Assembly (NCBI GenBank): GCA_947561395.2
Contig: OX387184.1
Span: forward strand, 9,776,205-9,840,204
DNA from: Buxus sempervirens
Taxonomy: Eukaryota; Streptophyta; Magnoliopsida; Buxales; Buxaceae
Direction of reading: 5' to 3'
Length of the DNA stretch: 64,000 nucleotides
Positions 31,501 through 43,500 of the stretch are shown in pieces. The notes under the pieces were generated by a model that saw only the letters and a program-made list of their open reading frames with translations, was not told the origin of the DNA and made no database searches. How positions within the stretch are numbered: position 1 is the stretch's first letter; the number at the start of each line of letters is the position of its first letter. A program made the translations under genes and the position numbers.

Positions 31501-34500
31501 AGTCCCTCCAAAACAATAGTGGTCATGGCAAACAAGTAGGGGACCTTAAGTATAGAGGAGTATGTCCAAACATCCCCCTTAAATCAGAATCAAACCTGTA
31601 GATCCAAAACTAATCATGCAAGTGCAAAAAAGCACATGTAACAATAAGAACATAAGAACACAAGCATTTCTCTAAAACAAAAAGCAACAGAAATGGGAAA
31701 CATACCATTGTCAGCTCTTGAATATACATGGCACTCCAGAGTAAAGTGAGTTTCATCTCTCCTTCTATAGGTTCTGCTCCTCCCTCTGTGTCTCCACTTT
31801 GAACCATGGAACCGTGTTGTGAATTATCAGAAGCAGATAATGAGAAAAGAGCATCAATGGCTGACTGTAGTAACTTCTTCCCTTGGTTGGCATCATCACA
31901 TAAAGCCTCAAGATACAAAACAAACCTAATAAACAAGAAAGTAACCCAATATGAAGGTTGAACTATGGAAATTTCTATTGGATAACTTATTTAAACGAAC
32001 ATAAAAGAAAATTAAAAAAGAGCCTAGCACAGGGTTCTTGTATTTGAAGAAGGGATTGGCTTCTATTCATTGAACAAAAAATACTTCTGTTTTAGAAGAA
32101 ACAACCATGAATATCACCCATTTATTTATCAATCTTGAGTGATGGATCAGATGTCAAAGATACACCACTTATGGGTTATAGTAAATGCAAGCAGGCATTT
32201 GATAAGTACAAGCTGTCAATTTCTTCTATCATTTCATAGATAAGTCGAGTGATGGATCAGATGTCAAAGAGGAACTACTTATGGGTTGTAGTTAATGCAA
32301 GTAGGACTATTAGTACAGGATGTCAATTTATTCCATCATTTCTTATATAAGACTTAACCCAAAAACAGTCTCAATTGAAAAGGTTAATCATCCAAACTGT
32401 TCTCCAAGGGCAGATATAAATCTTGCATTAAACATGCATGTCACGATTGTGGCACAATCCCCAGCTGAGGTAAATTTTAAACACCTCTATCTTCCAAATT
32501 ACGAGCTGGAACATACGGAGATGAGAGCACAATTATACCTCAAAACCAATTCTGATTCCAGTGTATATGAACTATAGAATTTGGTGAATATTCAGGATTT
32601 TAATCACTCATTCCTCTTCACGGTAGAGAAGTGGTCTAAATATACTTCACTTATTTGCACACAACATTAGATCATTGAGAAAGAAGACAAAATATGTGTG
32701 TTCTAAAATCGCTAATCATTTCTCCAACTATTGTAGCTTATCCAAAATACAGCCTTGAGCACTTCTAGCTGCCGACAAGATGGTTAGGAACTTAGGACAT
32801 CCACTAGGCTGACTTCTAATCATATGTGATCTTTTAAATTAGTGGGTGGTGGGCAATAACAGGAGGAAACACATTAAAGAGAATGTGAAACCCATAATTC
32901 TAGGCCGGCCTTTGGCATTTCCCTCCAACCAATACATGCGCAGGGATGCAAAAAAGATTTCAAGGATGGTCTACCCAAAAGATGAATGCATACAGGGTAA
33001 GTAATTGAAGGGCAGTTGAGGTGCATGATTTTATCAAAATTCTGTATTTTGATTTGCCTTTTTTTTTTTCTGGGGTGTGCTCTTCTTCTGTAGTAAATCT
33101 TCTCAGGTCTACCATCTTTCTCTCTTTTATTTTCTTCATTATTCACAAAAAAATGTACCGTATTCATCAAATGAAAAATTAATTTCCTATTTAAGATGAA
33201 GTTCCATAATTTTTCATATCTTCTTATAGGTAAAAACTATACAACAACAGCAATAAAATGGCTTCTAATAAGGGAATAGAGAATATTTATTTTTGTCAGA
33301 CTTTAAAACTTACAAGCCTGAAGGACAAACAGCTAAATTGCTTCCCAACTGTAAGGCCCGGACTGCTGTCACCTGTTCAGAATATAAAGCTGGATAGAAT
33401 AACTCAGTCAATGACTTTAATTTTTCAAATGAATAGAAGAGTAAAATGGGGCGCATATCCTTACATCTTGGAGGAAACACCAGAAGTAGGTTTGATGTAT
33501 CTGGCTTTATTGAACTCCTTGTGATGCATACACCCCTAGCAACTTTTCCTTTAACCTCCTCACTCAGAGGAGAAACATGCGAACTTTCTGTGGGCAATAT
33601 GGGTAAAGACAGATCTGAAGGCAAATGTATTGCAAATGATGGGTCCAAGACCAACTGATGGCTGAATAAATCTTGACCAGAAGCCAATCTAATACCCTTA
33701 TAATGCATACTACCCTGCAAATATTTTTAGAAGTGAGAATAATGGAATTTCTAACACCCACAAGTAGCTGTTCCAACAAAAGCTGCTGTTTATTGACAGG
33801 ACAGGTAATGATTTGAAACATATATATCTCCAGACCTTGTCAACAAGCAGAGAAGTAACTGGCATTCTCAGGACCTGCACAGTTGAACATTTTGGTTCAG
33901 ATAAGAACTTAGCCTGACTTCTGATTAATAACATCAGCAGAGAAAAGGAAAAATAGCCAGTCGATCAGGAGATTGAAGAGCACAGATCTCTTACCCAAAT
34001 AATGCATTCCCAAAAAAATTAAAAGTGTGGGAGTGGATTCAATACACTGGAGAATAGACTGCAAAGGATTATTATCTTTCAATCATTTGCAGTGCATTGA
34101 GTGCAGTGTCTCATACTCCTTTCTATTAGATACCATTTGTAAGACACTGCATAAATAAGGGTGGCATTTTTTGTGGGTAAAGCTGTGCTTCTTAAATTTT
34201 TATTATTGAACACCATACTTATAGAGGATTAACCACTCCTAAGAAATTATCAATCAAAAAAAAAAACTCTCCTAAGAAGTTTGTACTATGCAAGAGAGAG
34301 TCCAAGTTTATTCATCTCTTGACCTGTGGCATTTCCAACAGCGAATGTTATTCTGCTAAGATTTGTAGTGAGCCAATAGATCTTTAGAGCATTCTGATGT
34401 TTTAAAAAAATTGGAGGACTCCAAGAGGTGAAAACCATCTGGAGCCTGAATCTATTTGCTGTTGGACTTTATGGGACAAAGGAATATCAGAACATGCTAA

Positions 34501-37500
34501 GGAAAGGAAAATCCATTAGAGGTAAGGAAAAAAGTTTACCATTTTTTGCATGTAAGGTACAAGGAAGAGGAGCTTAATGGAAAACCGTATGAATCTTTTT
34601 GGGTACTAGAATCCACCTTAAAGCTGATGGAAATCTGCTGCTACTAAAATTAACTTGGAAGATCATATAATTGTGTTAGAATTATGGAGAGATACCTTAG
34701 AATTAAAGGATTTTAGAATAAGTTGTACAAAGACTGAATATATGAAATGCTATTTTAATGCAAATAACAATATAACTAACGAAACTATTAGATTTAATAA
34801 TCAGGATATCCCTTTAAGCAATAAGTTCAAATATCTTAGATTAGTGGTACAAAAGGATGGAGAAGTTGATGATGATGTAACACATAGGATTAGAGCTAGT
34901 TGGCTTAAGTGGAAGGGTGCTTCTAGGGTACTATGTGATAAGAATGTTCCACTTAAATTAAAGAGCAACTTTATAAGACAACAATTAGACCGGCTATGGT
35001 GTATATGGAGCAGAATGTTTGATGGCAAAGAATCAACATATTCAGAAGATGAGTGTTACTGAGATGAGGATGCTAAGATGGACTTAATATAAAACCAAAA
35101 AAGACAAAGTAAGAAATAAAGACATTCGAAAGTGGTTAGGCATGGTACATATTAAGGATAAAATGGAAGATAAGTAGGTTAAAATGGTTTGGACATATAA
35201 AGCGTAGACCTATAGATGTAGCTGTAAGGTGTAAGAAGATGGATATTGAAGGACTTAAGAGATCAAGAGGAAGACTTAAATATTCATGTCTCCAACCCCA
35301 CTTTAGTGGCAACTGGCTTTTGGTGATGATGATGATGTCATCTTCATGGTTCACCGTTATTTAGCTTTTCACTCCTTTAGCGGCACGAAATTGGGGGGGA
35401 CTTTGTCATTTTGTATAGGAAAAAATCTGATGAAATGTTACGGAACAGTCCAAAAAATGGGTGATTTCAGCTTAAAAATACTCAAATCGTAAAAAATTTA
35501 ACTCAATTTGGATTAAATTTCATACAAAAAGCTTTATTCTTCCCCTATTTGGACAATATTTTTTTACATTTATTGCATAAAATCATTCATTTATCACAAG
35601 CAAATGAGTATTTTAAACAATAAATGTTTAAAATTTTTGTTCAAATAGGAAAGAAGAGAGCTTTTTTGTACGAAATTTCACCTAAATTGAACTAAATCTC
35701 ACACAATTTGAGCATTTTAAGTCAAAATCACCTTTTTTGGGCTATTTCACTGCCTTTCGCCCGTTTCGCTGGCATGTTGTTGCGTTTCACTAGCATCTCG
35801 CCATTTTTTGCTAAATTTCGCCAAAACTTTTTCCCTATTTCAGCCGCCAAAGTTTCGTTTTGATAGCTTGGCAAAATGCCAAGCAACACCAAACAGCAAA
35901 CCTTGGTTATCTTCTTGGTATGCTTTCTTTATTAATTTCCATTTTTTTTGGGTCTATCGAGCATAGCAGTTTTCCTTCTTTCTTCTATCTGCTACGAGAC
36001 TATCCTTATACACGGTGGTTTTCATATTTTTGTTCCTAATTAATAAAATTTACATTCACTGATATAAATAATAATAATAATACCATTTCTCCATAAGAAA
36101 TAAGATCGAAAGTCAATTGTTGAAACTTACATAGAGCGCACCTTTGACAGCAGCACAACGACAAAAAGCTTGTGGTAGTTCCCCTTGTCCATAAATAGGA
36201 TAAATCATTGCACCAGCCGCGTTTGAAAACCTGAACAGATGCAAAGTTCATAATAATAAGATCAAACCAATTTTAAACATACTGATAGTCAACATATTTG
36301 ATGACAGATTCCTAAGCTTTTAAAAAGGGTATTGTAAGAAATTAATACCAAGTCCAAGATAGTTACACATAATAAGAGAACAAGGATGTCTAATAAAGAT
36401 GGCAAAAATAAGGAGGCACTAACAGTCAAACTACAGCCTCTAACCAAAACAACTTATATGACAAGATTAAAAGGACTAACATTTTTTCCCTTAAATTATT
36501 TTTAAATGAAAGTAAAACAATGAACTTCTGGCACTATTTCTTATCAAACAGGACAAGTAATTTAAGTCATGGATATTTGAATACCCAAAAGACGGAATCT
36601 GGAATGAACTTAAGTTGAAATAATGTGGCCGTGAATTTTCTTAAATCTAAAACCTGGGGCAGATACAATTAACCATGCATGGTATGTCAGTCCAGTACAA
36701 TGCCATCATTTATCCAAATTGAGCTAATGTTATAGAAATAATTCCTATTAGATAAGACAATTTCACTAATAAATTTGAATTTTGGATAAGTTATCATAGT
36801 GTGGTTCTTCATGAAATTAAATTCAAACAACTTGCATCTAAAGAAACGGGAAAAAATATAAAAATCAATAATGCTACGTATATTTTCTAGAGTAAAACAA
36901 TTTTGGAAAGTTAAGTCATAGTATAACTCGTTTTAAACATTGAATTAGTAATTCTACAAAATAAAGTTTCCATTAGCTTTCCACAAAAAATAAAAAAATA
37001 TAATTATTAGTCAAACAAAATTTATTGAAATCTATTACCCTTATAAAAGTACAAATTGCACCAAACATTTTGTTTGATTTTTGTCGTTTAGTCAATTATA
37101 ATATATATTATAAAATTCTTTCTTTACAAAAAAACAACGATTCAAACTTTCAATATTACTAGGTGGGGGGCACGTGCACATCGTAATTCAGTTGTTGAAA
37201 CTTTGCGCTTATATCTGAGCTACAAGCAAGATAAACAAACGGGGATCAAATGAAAGTTGAATTATTTATTATACTAAAAAAAAATTGATTCCTTAGAATG
37301 GAATAGAGAAAATTTTTGATTAAAAGGATAACCCATGTAAATTTTGCTGACAGACTTCAATCCATATCTTCCTGAATTCTTTACCAAAAGCCGTCTGTCC
37401 AGGAAAGACACTAAATTTGGTCAAGAAAAGAACTCCACTGATCATTTTATATAACTTAAGTTTTATGACGAGCCAAATTCAAAATGATTCTGATAGGATT

Positions 37501-40500
37501 CCTCTTTTTTGCTTTAAGAAGCCAAAAAAATTTCTGTTAAGAGCTAAAAGGGAGTAAGAGTCACATCCAAATTATGAAGGTTAAATAATACCAGAAATTG
37601 CTATGGTTTCTTATAAAATCACTGGTAGATTCATGAAAATTTATGATTCAATTGACCATCTTAATTCATAATGTAGTATTCACATATCTTCATCTAACAG
37701 TGTAGCATTGCTTGAGAATTGAACTGATCTTTACTAATTAAATAGATATCGAAGAATTGGTTTACCTTCTATTTTTCTTTTCTGTCAATATTTATCAGTT
37801 GCATGAGAAAGGAGGACATGGTATGCAACGATACAAGGTTTGATATTAGATTTTCTGAAATCATGTACAAGATCAAAGAGCCTTACAAGATTTAGGTAAA
37901 TTTTGCTACCTACTTGTGTCATCTATCCATATCTATTGGAGTTTCCAGAATCTATCCATTGATTTCTCTAGAACTAAACAGAAAGTCAATGCAAAAAAAG
38001 ATTAAAAAAAACAACAGAAACATTACATAACCTGGTGCAGTGGGCTAGCCCTTTTTAAAATATTATATAATTTTAAATCAATGAATTGCACATTTACAGA
38101 TCAGAAAACAGATGGTAAAGAAATTAATTAAGCATAATTATAAAAAAACAAGAGTTCAAGGAAAGCAACATAACGGTAAAATATCTGTTGAGAAACACGA
38201 GATGAGTGACCAATGCTCAACAAAAGAAGTAGAGTGGGGATATGTGATAGTTGATTGGGATAAATGAATAGAAAGGTTCTTCAAGCCATAAAGAAATGAA
38301 AAGATAAATGATTTGGACGTCTAATTAAACCAGAGAAAAAAAAAAGAAAAAGAGAACTCACCAGTCACTTATATGAATTAACACAAACTTGATGTATACT
38401 TAGACACGTCATAGGAGAAATAATACTTAGCCTACGCATAGTTTGCTCTGCCCATTACTCCACCTTGCATGCATTATACTTAGACACGTCATAGGAGAAA
38501 ATATGAACAGATAAAAGAGGTATTGACAGTTGTGCGCACATGACGTACACGTGTATAGACCAAACACGACAGCTGTAAGCATAGTTACACGTTAGTAGAT
38601 AAGATAATCTGATAAAAAAATTAAATTAATCAAATATTAAATTAATCCAATAATCTGATAAAAAATTAAATTAAAACCCAAGAAAGAAAGAAAAAGGATG
38701 GGAAAACGCAGAGGAAAACATCATCATTTGGGTAATATAATAAAAAAAAATCTCATAATCTAATAAAAAATTAAATTAAGAAATAAAACAAGAAAAAGTA
38801 TGGAAAAAAGCAGAGGAAAACTTCATCATCTGTGTTTGGAAATCAGAGGTGTTCTTCATGAAATTCCAGAGTATGGACAGCCTTTGTTGGCAGTCTTTGT
38901 TGAAAAGTGAAATTCCAGAGAACTGTAGGACATCCTTTGTTGAAAGGCGAAATTCCAGAGAACCGATGGGTGCATTAAATGCCTTGTATGCTTTTTACTT
39001 AAAACTAACAAAAGATTTTTATTTTTCAATTTTACAGCAGAAGAGACAACACGATGTTGGACAGCCTTTGCTAACAGTCTTTGTTGAAAAGTGAAATTCC
39101 AGAGAACTGCAGGACAGCCTTTGTTGAAAGGTGACCAGAGAACCGATGGGTGCATTAAATGCCTTATATGCTTTTTACTTAAAACTAGGAAAGGCCGCCC
39201 TTTTTTTATTGGAATGGGGAAGGCCGCCCTGCATGTGAAGAGAAGAAATAAAGCATTAAATGCATGATTGTATTTTATAAAATAATTACAAATCAGTTTC
39301 AAATTTAAAATAATCACATTCAGTTTTACCGTTTTAAGTGAAATAAACTTTTTTAACATAAATGCATTACACTTTTGTTTTACTTCAAACTAGAAACAAC
39401 ATGGGAGAGGACGCCTTTGCGTGTGGAAAGAAAATAAGCATTAAATGCAATTACATTTTATAAAATAATTTCAAATTAGGAACATAAATGCATTGCACTT
39501 TTGTTTTACTTCAAACTGGAAACAACATGGGAAAGGACGCCTTTGCGTATGGAAAGAAAATAAGCATTAAATGCAATTGCATTTTATAAAATAATTTCAA
39601 ATTAGGTTCAATTGTATTTTATAAAATAATCTCAATGCCACAAAACAATGTTTTCCACATGTTCAAAAAAGACAGTATTATGCTAAAACAATGTTTTCCA
39701 TACGTTCAAAGAAGATAGTATTGTATTAAAAAATCATTATTATATTTAACTTATCCTTATTTTAATTTACCAAGAGTTAAGACTAAATCTAAATTATTTG
39801 AAAAAAATTCACTAAAAAGCAAGTTTCCCATTGTAACTGCGGAATTTATATATATCATATAATATAGTTTGAATCCGTATTTGTAATTGAATTTAATAAT
39901 ACATTCACTAAAGGACAAAAATCAAACAAAATGTTTTTGAATCCGTATTTTTAATTATTTTAAAAGATATTACTAATTCTCAATTATCAAGAAATGCCGA
40001 TTGAATCTGAAATATATTAAAAAATATTACTAAAAACTAATTTTCGGATAAAGGTCAAACAAAGCTGCGCATTTAATGCCTTTGTTCGGTCATTTAACAT
40101 TAAAAACAGTGATTTTTTCTAAAATAATTAAAAGTCACTGTTTTAAATGAGCAGCTTTGTTTTTAATGTGTTTGCAGGACTATAATATTTAATGTTGAAT
40201 ATTTTCTGTCAATTAAATCACTGTTTATCCCATTCAAAATTTAATGCGTTTGCAGGAATATAATATTATATATTAGAAAAAATCACTGTTTTTAATGTTG
40301 AATGACCGAACAAACGCATTAAATGTGCAACTTTGTTTGACCTTTATCCGAAAATTAGTTTTTAGTAACATTTTTTAATATATTTCATATTCAATAGGCA
40401 TTTCTTGATAATTGGGAATTAGTAATACCTTTTAAAATAATTAAAAATACGGATTCAAAAACATTTTGTTTGATTTTTGTCATTTAGTGAATGTATTATT

Positions 40501-43500
40501 AAATTCGGTTACAAATATGGCTTCAAACTATATTATATGATATATATAAATTCTGCAGTTACAATGGGAAACTTGCTTTTTAGTGAATTTTTTTCAAATA
40601 ATTTTGATTTAGTCTTAACTCTTGGTAAATTAAAAATAAGGATAAGTTAAAGATAATAATGATTTTTTAATACAATACTATCTTCTTTAAACGTATGGAA
40701 AACATTGTTTTAGCACAATACTGTCTTTTTGGAACGTGTGGAAAACATTGTTTTGTGGCATTGAGATTATTTTATAAAATACAATTGAACCTAATTTGAA
40801 ATTATTTTATAAAATGCAATTGCATTTCATGCTTATTTTCATTCCATACGCAAAGGCGTCCTTTCCCATGTTGTTTCCAGTTTGAAGTAAAACAAAAGTG
40901 CACTGCATTTATGTTCCTCATTTAAAATTATTTTATAAAATGTAATTGCATTTGACTACCAAAAAAAATGTAATTGCATTTAATGCTTATTTTCTTTCCA
41001 CACGCAAAGGCGTCCTCTCCCATGTTGTTTCCATTTTGAAGTAAAACAAAAGTGTAATGCATTTATGCTAAAAAAGTTTATTTTACTTAAAACGGTAAGA
41101 CTGAATGTGATTATTTTAATTTGAAACTGATTTGTAATTATTTTATAAAATACAATCATGCATTTAATGCCTTATTTCTTCTTTTCACTTGCAGGATGGC
41201 CTTTCCCATTCCAACAAAAAAAAAGGGCGGACTTTCCCAGTTTTAACTAAAAAGCATATAAGGCATTTAATGCACCCATCGGTTCTCTGGAATTTCACCT
41301 TTCAACAAAGACTGTCCTGCAGTTCTCTGGAATTTCACTTTTCAACAAAGACTGTCAGCAAAGGCTATCCAACATCGTGTTGTCTCTTCTGCTGTAAAAT
41401 TGAAAAATAAAAATCTTTTGTTAGTTTTAAGTAAAAAGCATACAAGGCATTTAATGCACCCATCGGTTCTTTGGAATTTCGCCTTTCAACAAAGGATGTC
41501 CTGCAGTTCTCTGGAATTTCACTTTTCAACAAAGACTGCCAACAAAGGCTGTCCAACACCGTGTTGTCTCTTCTGCTGTAAAATTGAAAAATAAAAATAT
41601 TTTGTTCCGGTGTGCTTCGTCTTCCTCTTCGGCTGGTTTTCTGCTGTAAAATTGAAAAATAAAATCTTTTGTTCCGATGTGCTTCGTCTTCTTCTTCGGC
41701 TGGTTTTGTGAACAATGGTAGCCTGTGCAAATCAAACAAAAGCTAGCCTACGCATAGTTTGCTCTTTTTTGTGTCATTTCTACGAAGATGAGCAGGTTTT
41801 GCTGCTTACGTTGGCTACGGGTCATATTCGTAGGAGCGCACACGCAAGAATGGGTAAAATTGTCTCTTTCATTCGATTGAGATTCTCCACGTTCGCATCC
41901 TCTATTTTGAGTCTGTTCTCTATTCGTAGCATAAGCCTGGAATTTCATGAAGAACACCTCTGATTTCCAAACACGGATGATAAAGTTTTCCTCTGCTTTT
42001 TTCCATATTTTTTCTTGTTTTCTTTCTTAATTTAATTTTTTATTAGATTATGAGATTTTTTTTATTATAATACACAAATGATGATGTTTTCCTCTGCGTT
42101 TTCCCATCCTTTTTCTTTCTTTCTTGGGTTTTAATTTAATTTTTTATCAGATTATTGGATTAATTTAATTTTTTTATCAAATTATCTTATCTACTAACGT
42201 GTAACTATGCTTACAGCTGTTATGTTTGGTCTATACACATGTACGTCAAGTGCGCACAACTGTCAATACCTCTTTTATCTGTTCATATTTTCTCCTATGA
42301 CGTGTCTAAGTATAATGTATGCAGGGTGGAGTAATGGGCAGAGCAAACTATGCGTAGGCTAAGTATATTTTCTCCTATGACGTGTCTAAGCATACATCAA
42401 GTTTGTGTTAATTCATATAAGTGACTGGTGAGTTCTCTTTTTCTTTTTTTTTTCTCTGGTTTAATTAGACGTCCAAATCATTTATCTTTTCATTTTCTTT
42501 ATGGCTTGAAGAACCTTTCTATTCATTTATCCCACTCAACTATCACATATCCCCACTCTACTTCTTTTGTTGAGAGCATTGGTCCCTCATCTTGTGCTTC
42601 TCAACAAATATTTTACCGTTATGTTGCTTTCCTTGAACTCTTGTTTTTTTATAATTATGCTTAATTAATTTCTTTACCATCTATTTTCTGATTTGTAAAT
42701 GTGCAATTCATTGATTTAAAATTATATAATATTTTAAAAAGGGCTAGCCCACTGCACCAGGTTATGTAATGTTTCTATTGTTTTTTTTAATCTTTTTTTG
42801 CATTGGCTTTTTGTTTAGTTCTAGAGAAATCAACGGATAGATTCTGGAAACTCCAATAGATATGGATAGATGACAAAAGTAGGTAGCAAAATTTACCCAA
42901 ATCTTGTAAGGCTCTTTGATCTTGTACATGATTTCAGAAAATCTAATATCAAACCTTGTATCGTTGCACACCATGTCAGTGGCGGAACCACGCTAACTTT
43001 TATTTTTTAATTAAAAATGTATATATTTTATATATTTTTTAATTAAAATTTATGTTTTACCCCCCCCCCCCCCCCCCCCTCCTAAAATTTCTGGTTTGCC
43101 CCCCCAAACCCATTGAAATTTTTATAAAATTTCTGGTTTGCCCCCTCTAACCCATTGAAATTTTTATATTTCATGAGAATCCCTTCTAAAATTTCTAGTT
43201 TGGCCCCCCCAACTCATTGAAATTTCTATATTTCATGAGAACTCCCTCTAAAATTTCTAGTTTGCCCCCCCAGGTTCCGCCACTGCACCATGTCCTCCTT
43301 TCTCATGCAACTGATAAATATTGACAGAAAAGAAAAATAGAAGGTAAACCAATTCTTCAATATCTATGTAATTAGTAAAGATCAGTTCAATTCTCAAGCA
43401 ATGTTACACTGTTAGATGAAGATATGTGAATACTACATTATGAATTAAGATGGTCAATTGAATTAGTGGAGTTCTTTTCTTGACCAAATTTAGTGTCTTT

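Noticed and set aside
33258..33658. Plus-strand open frames of 70-88 codons
   Set aside because: Antisense to REP exon 5, whose minus-strand frame is clearly coding.
38856..41739. Several open frames with repeated peptides such as HLMHPSVLWNF
   Set aside because: They are translations of the tandem repeats in palindrome A, mirrored in both arms and on both strands, with no domain and no conserved start.
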